Source: Larus michahellis (taxonomy: Eukaryota; Chordata; Aves; Charadriiformes; Laridae). From it: 64,000 bases of DNA. The position numbers and the translations under genes are program-made. Numbering within the stretch: position 1 is the stretch's first letter; each line of letters begins with the position of its first letter. The notes beneath the pieces were generated by a model, which searched no databases, was not told where the DNA came from, and saw only the letters and a program-made list of their open reading frames with translations. Shown in pieces: positions 38,338 through 51,400 of the stretch. The DNA lies in contig NC_133897.1 in assembly GCF_964199755.1 (NCBI RefSeq), positions 135,226,125 through 135,290,124 of the forward strand, read 5' to 3'.

Positions 38338-38359
38338 CTGTTAGCAGCTCCTGTGGCCA

Positions 38360-38513
38360 GAAGCTTCAAAACCAGCAGAGTTTTGTTCTGTGGGGGTTTG
38401 TAATAAGAGACACTCCTTCACAAAGGTTCAGATCATCATATAGGAGAGTGCTATATATACTGGGAGAACAATAGACTGTATTCTTTTTTTTTTTTTCTTG
38501 GTATTATCCAGAG
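38360..38513 (+). other. PI15: Inferred non-coding first exon of PI15 (5' UTR)
   Basis: It runs from about 30 bases after the TATA box to a good donor CAGAG|GTAAGC at 38513/38514. The most likely acceptor of the next exon is TTCTCTTCTACAG| at 39073, leaving 69 leader bases (39074-39142) before the start codon. Neither leader segment contains an upstream ATG, which fits a functional 5' UTR. A weaker competing acceptor (TTTCTTGCAG) ends at 38758. Start and splice choice are inferred. Confidence 0.5.
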
Positions 38514-39142
38514 GTAAGCCATTCAGCTCAATAAGTTTGCTTTGCATGCAGTTTTATCAATGCTCATCACATTTTTGCTGAAGTTAAGATTTGAATGCTA
38601 TTTCTAAGACGTCCTGCTCTCATGCTTTATATGTTTTCTTTTGCCTACTAGTTTATCTGTGCCACATTGTGTCAAAACAATCCATGCATATAGGGTAGGC
38701 ATAGCCTAGGATGTATTTTTCATTTTCAGTGAAAAACATTCTGTGAGGTTTCTTGCAGACTCCCCATTTAAGATTTATAGTGTGGTTTATGGACTGATCT
38801 GGTGTGATAGCACTGTTACTATTTCAGGAATACTACTAGCTCTGATCATGTAATTCATGGTATAATGATGCTTCATTTGGTGTGTTTGTAGTAAGAACAT
38901 ATCACTTAATGATAATATGGTTATGGAAAATTGCTCAGTAACGTGTTCTGACTGGATTGTTTTTGTGATTGAGCTGAGAGACAGAATCATATTTCTGATG
39001 ACAGGCTGCCAGTTCACTTTGTCTGGCTACCCAGATGTTCAGAATCACATCTTTGACATCTTCTCTTCTACAGATCTGTTTTCTACTGCCCTGACTTAAA
39101 GCAGAGTACCTCTGTGGCCTATCTCTCTCCTTTGGCCCCAAA

Positions 39143-39415
39143 ATGACAGCAATCGCTGCAATCAGTTGTGCTTTCTTATTTTCCATTCTCTGTGAAACAA
39201 GTGCATTAGTGTTACCCAACTCCACTGACCTACTCCTGTCAGACAATAATTTCACTGACATTGAGACAGCTTTGGCAGCCCATCTGGACTCTGCAAAAAT
39301 TCCCAAAGCCAGGCGGAAGCGCTACATTTCGCAAAATGACATGATTGCCATTCTTGATTACCATAATCAAGTCAGAGGCAAAGTCTTCCCACCTGCTTCC
39401 AACATGGAATATATG
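39143..39415 (+). CDS. PI15: PI15 coding exon 1 (residues 1-91)
   Basis: It starts at ATG with A at position -3 (CCCAAAATGAC), encoding the signal peptide beginning [17 protein letters not shown]. Next come the propeptide with sequons NST (26) and NFT (36), the cleavage site ARRKR|Y, and the first CAP helix DYHNQVRGK with His74. The frame ends at Met91, followed directly by the donor GTAAGT, giving a phase-0 boundary. The frame stays open for 21 more codons into the intron, but that tail shows no conservation-like pattern. Confidence 0.96.
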
Positions 39416-42400
39416 GTAAGTGAACTTTGTTTATTTGAGAGTAAAACGAACTGTAAGTCAGTGATTTCATTTTCTTAATCAAATTATGAGGGTTTAGTTA
39501 AGTAGACAAATGATTTTTAACTGTTATTGCTTACTAAAATGTTCTTTCCTTACATTTTTAAAGTAGCATTAACTTAATCAAGCAAAAGCTAAATCCTGAA
39601 CTCTGAAGCTTTTACTTGCGCTGTTGAATTTTCATTTCTGTGAATAGTCCTAATGAAGCTTCTGGGACCCAAGTAAATGAAGTTGTGAGCTAACTGCTTG
39701 TTGGCCTGAGGAATAGTATGTGATCACACGTCTTTAAAGTGCTGATCATTAGTAGTCCCATTGCTTTTGTGGAGTACACTGAAAGTCATCGTCCTGATGT
39801 ATGCAAAAAGGTAGCCAATGACAATTTATAATTTCTTTCGTGCATAATACTTTTGGAGACAATACGGTAAAACTGTGTCGTCAAAGTAATTCATCTGGTC
39901 CGCTGTTTTTCTCACGCTCATGTGTTTTACTTACTGTATATTGTTTGTGTGCACCTAATACTTTTATTTTTCCATGAAATACAAGGCTGCTTTTAAATGT
40001 TGCTCTAGTACATAGGATTTCAGTGTGCTCAAAGTGTTATGTTTGTGGCAGGCACCTTTTCCCCTTATTGGCAAATACTCATTATGTGAATTATCTGTTC
40101 CCTGCAGGTATGATAGAAGTTATTCATTCACTGTGATTTCATACTTGGCACTACTAGCTAAAGCAGCGTGTTTGCTATTCTGTGTTCCAACTTTGAATGC
40201 ATGCATACTGTGGAGCTCTAATATTAAACATAGGTTGGCCAAGCAAAGTTTTTTTTTACCTTCTAATTAAGGTATTCATACTGTTTTGAAAGCACAGACA
40301 AATTGTGTCAGCACCATAATATCTGCTTAAAGTCACAGAGTTTCTCATATGACAACAGACGGTTAACAGGTTTGAGAAACAGGACACCATCAGCTTGACA
40401 TAAAAAGGGTATAGCAGTAATAACAGCTCCTCCTTTTTAGCAGCTAATGACTAACAATTTGGACATCTTTCTATCACAGATGTTACCTAAATCTGGATTT
40501 GATCGTATAAGCTGCTTAGCACATCCCAGCAGCACCTCAAAATGATGAATGCACTCAAAACATTGCAGGATGAAGACCTGTTGCCATACCGTAGGCTGAG
40601 TTTGAAGTTTGGTTAAGTGGAAAGGTCAGAGACAGAAAAAACAGAGAGGTCAGAAGTCAAGCTCAGTCATCATTTTCATTGCTGTGCTCTCCACTGACGT
40701 TTCCTTTGATTCTGCATAAATAAACTTTGTTGTAATGTCTGAGGGAATGGCAGCCTACCATGCCCTTCCTTGGCTTGTGTGTTTTAGAAATGTGCTCCTG
40801 CAGTTTGCTTAAGTGAAGCCAGCACCCCGTCATATTCCCATGAGTTTTTTAAGTGCAGTGTTCTTAGTCTGTTCCATAAAAAAAAACTTCAAAAGAGAAA
40901 GCAAGCTGCCTTGATGAAATCTGTTTTAACGTGCTCATATGCATAAACTGCCAAGATTTTACCCACATTGGTTGGGTATTCTGCTGCAGCTTTGCTCTGC
41001 AATGGTGCAGTGCAAGGTTTAATACAAAATCAAGACTCAAGATGTGGTCTTTACAGCTTACATGCTATTCCTTTTCTTGCCCTTCTTCCTATTGCTTTTA
41101 CCAGTACCATCCAGCCATAAGGGGTACCCGTGTTCCCGTCAGCATCAGCCCCATCAGTAGTCTCAATGGCAAGGTCTGAGGCTTTCTTTCACTCTTGGTT
41201 TCCTAGTGTGAAAGTACTTTGTGATTTCGTGCAGTGGAATTCAGAGCAGCACCTCAAGCTACATAGGTAATGATCCAAAGCGCAACTTGAACTTGGATTC
41301 CCAAATGGCAGCCAACCCCTTTGCCACCAATTCTCTGTCAGAATTTAGTCAGTCTGTGCGTGTCCCCATTACAGGGCAAAAAAACCCCAGTGAGCAACAT
41401 CCCACATAGCTTGCTCTGCCATCTGCATTGTAGCCATGGCAGCATCTATTTAACTTTTTACCTGTGTGGCTACAGAAAGGTTTTGGTAGGGAGATCTTAA
41501 AGGTGACATGGTGCTGTAAGCCATACCGAGACTGGGGACCCCTGTATCAGTAATGCCCATTTGAGTTTGTTTAGTCCATTCTTTGGTCTCTGTATAGTTC
41601 AGTGTATGGCACAGCATCTGTTGTGTCTTACGGGGACATAAGGTTGCTGCAGTTATATATAAAAGATGTTGTGTCACTCAATACTCATTTTCATAAATAA
41701 GACAACAAACACATTGTCATTACCAGCGGCCAACGTGCACTGTGCTTGAAAGAACCTTACAGAGCGTGTGTTCCTGTCCTGAATACTACAGAAAGGTGCA
41801 GTGGTGGTGATGAAAATGGCCTTTCCCATTTCCCCTAACAGTGACCAAAGAGGATGTCACATGTTAGAGAGCTGGAATTACTTACAGATGCAGTAAATTG
41901 TGGAAGTCCCTTGTAAGTGTGTTGAAGTAGAGAAGGACTAAGCAGTTTGGAAGCACAAGAAAAAGATGTTTTCTCATCTTTTGTCTCCCCACAGTCATAT
42001 TAAATTTTGTTTTGTTCTTTTTTCCTAATTCTGTTAGTGTGCTGTCCACAACAGTTAGGAGCTCTGTTCTTCTCGTGAGTTGCTGTATGACATTCTCACT
42101 TCTGTGCCGTTCCATTTGCTTTTTCTTCTCCACTGGTAAGAGCACGGGGTTTAGCTGTATGGGCTTGTTGTTATGATTCCAGTTCTCCACACTCAACCTT
42201 TTTTGGGCTTTTCACCTTGAAGCATTCTGTTCCTTCCCCTGGTGCACTCTACTTCTCACACGTTCAGTGCACTTATAGATACTTTGAACTCCTTGGACAT
42301 TATTCTTTCTGCCCCTACTGTCTTGAAAGTTTGTGTGCTGTAGGACTTGGGATGAGAGGTCTCAAAGAATGGCTTTGAATGCACACACGTTAGGCAGGGG

Positions 42401-45400
42401 AGGTTCAGATGAGCACTGCCATAACAGAGCTGGGGGAGTGTTTTAATTCTCTTTGGGAGCAGTGGGTGTCAGTGCTGCTCCAGCCTGCTGTTATATGTGG
42501 TCCCTAGTGTAAGCGGGCAACTGGGGAGTCAAAAGCAATGATGGGAGCCATTGTTCTATTATCAGTACCTAGCAAAAGAAACAAGCGTCTCTTATACCAA
42601 TGAGACCTTGAGTAATCTTTCTCTTGGGATATTAGCACCCTATGAGTCACACTTTATAGTAGTACTTCTTTTGGTTCTGGTTCTGGTATTGCTGATGCCT
42701 TCAATTGGAAGTTTTTCTGCAAGTACAAGACTAGATTCAGGGTGTATGTGAAGGAAAGTGAAAGAGAAAGGAAACAACTTTTCAGGCCTATAATGTAGAA
42801 GTAATGGCCTCTTTTTTTTAAATTTCGTTCTTCTTATGATATCCTTCATTCTTCTTCATAGAATCATAGAATGTGTTGGTTTGGAAGGGGCCTTTAAAGG
42901 CCATCTAGTCCAACCCCCCTGCAGTAGCAGGGACATCTTTAACTAGATCAGGTTGCTCAGAGCCTCATCCAGCCTGGGCTTGAATGTCTCCAGGGATGGG
43001 GCCTCCACCACCTCTCTGGGCAACCTGTGCCAGTGCCTCACAACCCTCATTGTAAAGAACTTCTTCCTAATGTCGAATCTAAACCTGCCCTGCTCTATCC
43101 CTCGTCCTATTGCTACATGCCCTTGCAAACAGCCCCTCCCCAGCTTTCTTGTAGGCCCCCTTCAGGTACTGGGAGGCCTCTATAAGGTCTCTTCGTAGCC
43201 TTCTCTTCTCCAGGCTGAACAACCCCAACTCTCTCTTCATCCTACTAAGACTATCATTCTCCAGTCTTTGCTTGTGCTCTAAAAGCTGGTGCCATACCTG
43301 CAGAAAGAAAGATGACACCATCCTTTTGGCCTGGCAAAGGGTGAAAATCATCCACTTAGCTTTGCATACTTTTTCTGGAGAAAGCAGAAAGGTTCCATAA
43401 AATTCATGATTCAGAAGAAGCCAGGTATAGAATCGCCTGCAGCTCCCTAGTGTGAAAGGTATGTAAATCTGCAGTTTCAGGGGAAGTCTGTGAACAAGCA
43501 AATTCCTTTCCCTGAATGCTAATTCTGTGCTGTAGAGGCCTATGTCTCCTTGCTAGAACATCTCACCTACTTGGTAGGCCAGTAAAGATTTGCAACACGT
43601 TGCCAGCTGAAATTTGGTTCTATAAAACATGTCATTTAGTATGCATTGGTACTATCTTTAGGATCCCCAAATGTTCTTAATGAAATACCTGTTTCTATGA
43701 AAATCAAATGTTATTTTTACCTTCCCTGCAATCATCCCCACTTCAGGCCAGTTTCATAAAAGTCCATATGGTCTTTGTTGTAAGCCATGTCACTGTGCAG
43801 GCAAAAGCTGGTCGAGCAGGTGCTTCCATACAGGCATTCGCTTTACAGCTTTGCATGCACCGAGCGGAAGCAGAAACTCTGATAGAGCTGGGCATTAATG
43901 AGCATTGAACACTGCCCTCCATGGCATTCCCACAGGCAAAGTGAGAAAATCTGATCTCATTAAGAGTACTCTAAGGTGTAACTTGTTAAAGAGCCATATC
44001 AAAAGACAAAGTGTGAGTAGTTCACTGCTGGCTTTGCAAGGATGCGTTCTGAGCCCAGTACTGATCAACAGAGTCATTAGTAGACTGACGGTAGCATGTC
44101 TGAAGTATAATAGGTGGGGCAGGACTGCACAGTCAAAAACACGAAGCTGAATGTTTGTGGAATGCTGTGTGAAGATTTTAAGAGCAGAAAAATGCTCTAG
44201 GTAAACTTGAGCCTGCTGATGTATAGAAGATGTTCTGATATAGTTTCAATTCCTTTTTGTTCAGTAATTGCGTAAATGCACTTTTATAGTTGGGAAAATC
44301 TGCCCCACATCGAACATGTCACCTTGTAGGACTCCAAATAGTAAAAGATTCCCAGACGAGCCTGAAATGAGTTAGTTTGCATACCCTGGAGTTATTTCAT
44401 GGCAGCATAAAGATAGTTTCTCATGAGCGGGTGACAGAGGAGCTGGGAGGTAATGGAGAATCTGAGGCTATTCATTTCTAGTAAATCCACATGAAAGACT
44501 GCGATAAAATGGACAAAGGAAATGAACTGTTGTTCTAAAAGAAATTAAATTGTTTTCCAAGAGAAGCTACTGTAGTCCTGTGAGGGAGTCCATGTGAGTC
44601 ATGGGGGAAATTTGTTCACTCTGTGGCCCAGGAGTGACCCTCTTTCCTGAGGTGATGAATTTGGAGACTTTGCTTCCTGTCCACAAAGATCTGCAGACAA
44701 CTTACAAAGTCAGGTCAGAGAAGGAAGTAAATAGCCCACTTGGTGGTCACAAATCTAAATAACTACATTATTATTTCACTCCTAACTTTGAAAGTCTTGA
44801 TAAAATTTTCTTTCTGTCAAAGTGATCTTAAAAATGCTCTGTGAATATGCAGTAAGTGATGGGTAAGACAAAATGAAAAAAAAAGCCTACTTCAAGTTTT
44901 CCAAAGCCCTATTTAATACCTCAAGCCTTTCCTATGGACATGGAAAAAGTGATTTAATTTGATTTTCTCTCCAATTCAAAAGCATTTCTGATAAATAAGC
45001 TTCTCAACTTGTTTACCTATTTTTTGCTGTTGTCAGTGTGATTTCTTACAAACCATTCTAAATCTTAGAGGACATTTTGTTCTTGAGTCGTTTGCCCTGG
45101 CTCATCTACACAGTCCTACTGAAATCATCCATGTCTGTGAATAAGGATTGCAGGGCTAGTTCCTTCAAGATTTATGTCTAATTAGTTGGATAGGATCTCC
45201 TAATTCATATAGTTTATCCCTTCCCTGTTGCAGGACTTCCTTCTGCATTAAATACATATGGTTTTCATCTTGTCTACTTCTGAACACATATAGTGATGCT
45301 GTCTCAGTCACATCTCTTGGCAAATATTTTACCTTAGGGATAGAAATGATTTCCAAATGTCTAACCTAAATATTTCCCTCTAAAAGTCAGATAATTAATC

Positions 45401-48400
45401 TTTATATGCACTTTTTAACTGCCCAATCGAATTTCTCTCCGTTTTTATTTCAAACATTACCCTTTACCTGTTTACTGACAGTGTTCTTGGCATTAATTAA
45501 AATGCATGCATGTATATAATGTTTCCTTAATTTCCATGTGCATGTCTTACAATACTTCTGCATATTGCAGCACATTACAGTTGCACTCCATTTCCAGCTT
45601 TTTGGTTAAATAAGTGAACAGCACCCTGGAATGTCAAAGCAGATTAGGCCCATCATTTTAACTACGCGTGTTTAAAGACACAAGTGCCGTAACGCAATGG
45701 AGAATTTACTCTAGAAGCCTTACTGGCAGCTGTTGAATAGCCCTGTTCCTGTAAATCCTATATACACAGTGAAGGTTGAAATAAAGTAATCAGATGGTGA
45801 GTCAGGGTACAAAGATTTTAATCTGCTTTTCATCATGACAGACCATAAAGTAAATCCAAGTATCTAAGATGCCAGTCTTCTGGGAGTAGAGATAACAAGG
45901 AGTTCAGAGCTTCCCCAGTGTAGTCCACCTATCCCAGTTTGCCATGGCTTTTAGCTTGCTCTATGCTGGGAATTCACAAGTGAGGTGAGAACAAATAAGA
46001 AGGGATGTAATGGTGAAATGTGTTCACTGGCTCCAGTTTCTCCCTCTTAGCACTTACGTTTCTGTTTAGCCATGCATCAGCATGTCGCCAAAATCCAGTA
46101 CCAGGAGTGTCTGAAGAACATGGGCTAATGAATTCTGGAATATCAATCCTCTCGGAAAATTAGAAGAGAACAGAAAGAACTGATGTGGTTTCATGGTTAC
46201 AGTTAGGGATGCCTGTCTGCGTGACAACTTTGAAAGGAAGCACTCATTTTGCAGCATACTCAGCCTTTCTCTGCGGTGAAGGTGAAGCATCGCAACTGTC
46301 AGTAAGCTGAAAGAAAGCAAGCATAGATGGAGTTTACTTTCTGCTAATTTTGTCACAATAGAGTTGCCTGGCTCTCTTTTGCCTCACAGGTGAGTTTATC
46401 CACTTAACCGTTTCCTACTGAACCACTGTCAATAATGCAGCACTATACTACTCGTTGGCTATCAGTGAGATGCAGGATGCTGCTCATTTTTCTAGCGGAG
46501 TTTCATCTCCAAAAGGCTAGGAACTCCCATTCACTCTCAGTAGCTAAACCGGTGTTCCCCTAAGGTCAAATCAAAGTGGATGGTAGCTATAAGAACTACA
46601 AAAGCCATCAGTTATGTTCAGAGTGAATGATAGAGGACCTTTCCTGGAAAGCACTCCTTGAAAAATCTGAAGAACTTCCCCCAAAACACTATTGTTGATA
46701 AATATTGTGATAAAAAATAACTGTGTTAAACTTGCTTTGGTATTAGAGCTCCTTTCCAATGTTTTATACATAAGAATTTTAAAACATCCATCTTGATAGT
46801 GTTTTAGATGAGAACATTTACATTATTTAAATTTAGTATTAGTAGAAAGCCTTCTAGGAGTTTAAGCAAACAAAAAACAGCCGAGTAAAGTCTCAGATAG
46901 AAAAGCAGCCTGCCCAGAGCCCTCAGAATTAGACATTCCTTTATTATTAAATGTAGCACCTCTTGAACTTCTTGGCTAAAAACAGAGACAGGGCATTTTT
47001 CACAAGAGTCTTGATCCAAAGTACACAGTATTTTGTTTCATACATGAATGGAGATGATAGTAACCTTAAACCTCTCAACATTTTAATCCTCTTTCTGTAC
47101 CTGAAAAGAAAAATCTGAAAAGAATTGTCTATTCAGGTCTGTGGAAATTTGTATCCTAAGGGCAGCAAAAGATGGAAACCCTAGGATAACCACTTGTTTG
47201 CTTTTTGTACACAGAATATTGTCTTCAGCACAGGCACCTCCACGTATGAATACATCTGCAGGTGCCATGGGATGGGGTTTGAGGTCTGTTTGAACTCATC
47301 TGAGAATGAACTGGTTTTACATCTCTATCTGTACTGTGATACCTGTTAAACCATGTTAAGAGAAAGAATCTTAAACTGAGCTTTCTTCTTCCGAGAATAA
47401 AGAACTATTGTTCTTATTTTTTATCCTGCAGAAAGAAGAAGCTGCTATGTGTTTTCTTTTGTGTCATGCTGCCATATCTTTCAGTTAGAGCTACTTAGAA
47501 AATAATAAGTATTTTCTCTGAAAACTTTTAAAGAAATTAAGAACATTTTTTTGTTTTAATAAAAAACTTCAGTGGTTAGTAACAAAAATAGTAAAAAATG
47601 GGGATTTTTTTTCATATAGAATAGAAACAAAACACCACAAAAGAAATACATTTTTCATTCACATTTTGTGGTTTTGAGCAAAGGCAATTTGCTCTGATTG
47701 TATTTAAAATGATAGAGGTCAGACACCTTCCTCCTCAGACTTATGACCAATTGTCAGGGTGACACGGAGCTAGACAAAGTTTGGTCCTTTTTGTTACCAC
47801 TTCTGAGATAAGCTCTTGCCAATTGAAATATGCCTTGCAGTAGGTTAAGAAAGCACTGAATATTTTAAGATATGTAGCTCTGATATTTAACTTTTCCAAA
47901 AGCTAAACAAATAATAGCATATCAGGGAAGCTTATTGTTATTAAATCTGACAGCCTACCAATTTTCTTTGTTTCTTATTGTTTAAAAGCCTGGTGCCAAA
48001 CATGAAAAAATGCGGACAACCTTTAGAAGAAACAAATTGACTATTAGCAGTGGTCAAGCTTCAAATGATAGGAGTTTGAATTTGGACCATATAGACACCC
48101 AGGAATATAAACTTTTGTATAAAATATAGACTTGAATTTTCATAAGAAAAGAATTTTTGGCAATGAGGTTTCTTGGACATCTGTCTGGTGATGCCCTGAT
48201 TACTATAAGACAGACCTTCTAATACTGAGCCCTTCAAAAACGTGAATCAGATGTTTGGAGGTTTAGTTATATGAGGGCAAATTGACTATAAAACATTGCA
48301 CAATTTTTCTTTGAGTTGCAGCGGAGTATTGGACAAGCAGCTTGATGTATTAACCCTCTATTTATTTGCAAAAGAATGAAGTACAGAACTGCGATTCCCA

Positions 48401-51400
48401 TCAAGATTTTTTTTTCTCTACTGGGTAGACTTTGGCAATTTTCTGTGTAAACTTTCTAATTAGCACCTAATGCATTTAGGAAAAGACTTGCACGTGTGGT
48501 AGGCACCGATTACAGTATGCACAGTAAAATTTCTAACAGGTGGCAGCTGAGAGCAAAAAGTATTCATATTCTTAGAGAGAGAGAGAGAGAGAGAAAGCCT
48601 AGAGTCCAAATGATCTGAGCCCAAGTAAATATATACAGTTTGCCAAATCTGTCTATAAATTCCAATGAGCTCATATGTTTTCATCACACAGTATGTATTG
48701 AAAAAAGTGAGGGCAAAGAGACGAGGCTCTTTCAGTCACTCCACTGAAAAAGCGTGCAGGCAGAAGGGCTGGTGGGTTGTTTTATTAAGCTTTGTGCCAG
48801 ATTTGGGGTAGTGGACGTGGTGGGGGGTCCTACAGAAAGTCTCTGAACCTGAAAATGCTACAGGTTTGACTGTACAAAAGAGAAGGGGAGAAGCTGTGTG
48901 AGGGTCCCCTGCATGCCCTGCACGATGGTGTGGGATTTGTGAGGAAGGGCCACCGCACGTGCAAGTGGTACGGCCGGCGCAAGGCTGCACGGCTGAATGA
49001 CCCATGAGGACAAGACCTGCATGTTGCAGGGTAGCAGCCTGCATCTGCTAATCCGCTCTGGGACTTGCGCTAGCAGCTGTGGAGTGCAGCTGCACAGATG
49101 GGCTGGAGATGTCGGATTTCATCCCTCAGCTTTCCAACGTTTTTCTCACAGGAAGAAATGGCTTGAATCAAGGTTTTCTTCTTTCGCACTTGCTGACGTT
49201 TTGGAAGTAAGACCTTCTGATCTTCACCTGAGCAAACAAGCAGAAGCACAGGGGTAATGGAGAATAAAATCAGAAGCCTGAGGTAGAAATGTTAGGTTTT
49301 TGACTGATCTCTGCTAAAAGAAGGTCCTACTGGGCACCTTTCTGAAGTGCAGAGGAGCCACTGTGGATTCGTTGGTGCCAAATAACAATCTGAAGACACG
49401 AATACGAGTCCACAGTAAACTTATATTAATGATGAATAAGATGCCAGGACTGACAAATTGCCACTTTCTATTATGGCAAAACGTGACAGTGTTGCCATGC
49501 AACTGTATTCAAATTGCATACCCCAACATTTCATTTGCGATCTCATCATGTAAGTGCAGTTGTGGAAAGAAGCTGTTGAAGAGGAGAGTGATTAAAACAC
49601 CTAGACAAAGACCTGTTAGCTCTGGATTTGTGCTCGAACCTGTACCTGATGCTTGTCACTCCGGCTGTGCCGTTGATGGCAGCCAGATGAGGGGCCAGTC
49701 ACACCGCAACTGTCGTGGCATTATGGGCAAGTAGCCCTTGCCCGATGGGCACTCATGGAATTCCCACAAGGGTAGTGAGTGACCAGGTTGTATATGTTTT
49801 GCTTAAAGTACTTGCTTTGCCACTGAGAAATATGCAGAATATTTTCTTTGCTGATAGGTCATATTAAAAAACCCCACAGTAAAGTACTGAGGGCTGCTGC
49901 TGGTATTTAATATTGAGATCAATGCCCTGCTGAGGTTCTCCTGTACTCTTGTGCAAGAGCTTCCTTGCTTCTGGCAATAAAACTGAGCCAGGAAAGATTA
50001 AGGATTATGATGGCAAAAGAAGAATGGAAGCACAGTTCTGTATTGCTTGAATGCTTTAAGATGATGATGAGCAGACCCAGGTTAAAAACCCATCTTTATG
50101 GATTCCACAGTTATCCCATCTCTCCTAGCTACACAGTCTGTCGGATGGCAGTCTCAGGGAAGGAGTGCTCCTACTTCTCCCTTTTTTTTCTGTGTTTTCT
50201 TTGTGACAAGTTAAATGCTTCCAAACTTCTAAACATCCATCTTCCATCCATCCAAACATCCATCTTCCTTCCATCCAAACTTCCAAACATATCCGCATAG
50301 AATGAGAAAGGTATTAATACAGTGTGTCACTGTGTATTTTGCTCACTTTGTATTTACATCACAAATTCTGGCTGTTACCATTAATAACCATTTCAGAGCA
50401 ATTGCAGAGAAGAGGAGAGTTCATTGCTTCCATACTGATGTATCTTTCTCATACAAAAAGGCACGCATAAAGATAGAGCAATCCTGAGTCAGGTGTTTCC
50501 TTTTGTCACTGGAAATCTGTATTCTGAACTTCAGGGATGGTATCTGATTAATCTGAAAACAGATTAATTTTTACCTCTGAAAATCAGGAAAAAAAATAAT
50601 TATAAAAGTTTCAGCTTTCTCATGGAAAAGCACCCTTGGCTAGATGGTCATCCCCATCTGAATAATACTCTTTCTCCACACATTGCATAATGAAGAACTA
50701 GACTATGAAAGGGTAGGTTGATATTTTTTTCTCTCACTCCCCATATTTGCCAGGAATAATGTATCTTAACTTTCTCTTCTTCCAAATTCTGAACTTTAAG
50801 AACAACTTACAAAGGGGTGCAATTCCAGGTGACAGTATCAGCCATCCTTTCTCAGATGTGGCAGCTTTAGGGGGGGCAACTAAAACGTTAGTTTTCAGTT
50901 TACCTTCTCAGCTCTAAAGATATGACTGGTTTAAGTATCTGTTTTACGTGGGAGGTATTCTACTGCTTGAATCAGTCCTTTTTTCTACCTGTAAGAAAGC
51001 TGAAATAAATAGTTTATCTGCATGTACTTTATTTTTACTTTTGAAGTAGTGAGTTATCAGAAAAAGGTGGTGTAACATCACTCTTAAGGAAAGTAAATGC
51101 AGTAAAAGTGTTGACAGATCTTACTGATGACTTAGGAAGAAGCCAGTAATTGCTTTCTGTGGAAAAAAAAAAAATCACAGCATGTTTTGCAGATTTTATC
51201 AATCAGATCATAAATCTAAGGATAGGTATCAGCAACATGGAAAGTCAAAATTATGAATTTTCTTTATTTTTTTCTTTGACAATGTGTTGAAGAGAAGTAA
51301 TAGAAATGGATGCCCATTTTGATATTTATAAAGCAGACAGATTATTTTTCCATTTTAAAATTATGAAATGTTGAAATTCTGATTATTTTTCAAATAATGA

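Noticed and set aside
39416..39478. Read-through of PI15 exon 1 into the intron giving a 111-residue product
   Set aside because: The donor at 39416 is strong, the known protein continues at 58208, and no nearby poly(A) signal supports a short isoform.
48736..49257. GC-richer segment with Arg/His-rich frames suggestive of a processed pseudogene
   Set aside because: No identifiable parent protein, no poly(A) tail or duplications seen, and frames overlap on both strands.
50221..50290. Regularly repeated CATCCATC/CCAAAC units resembling an array
   Set aside because: Contiguous simple tandem repeat without spacers; not a CRISPR array and in a vertebrate intron.
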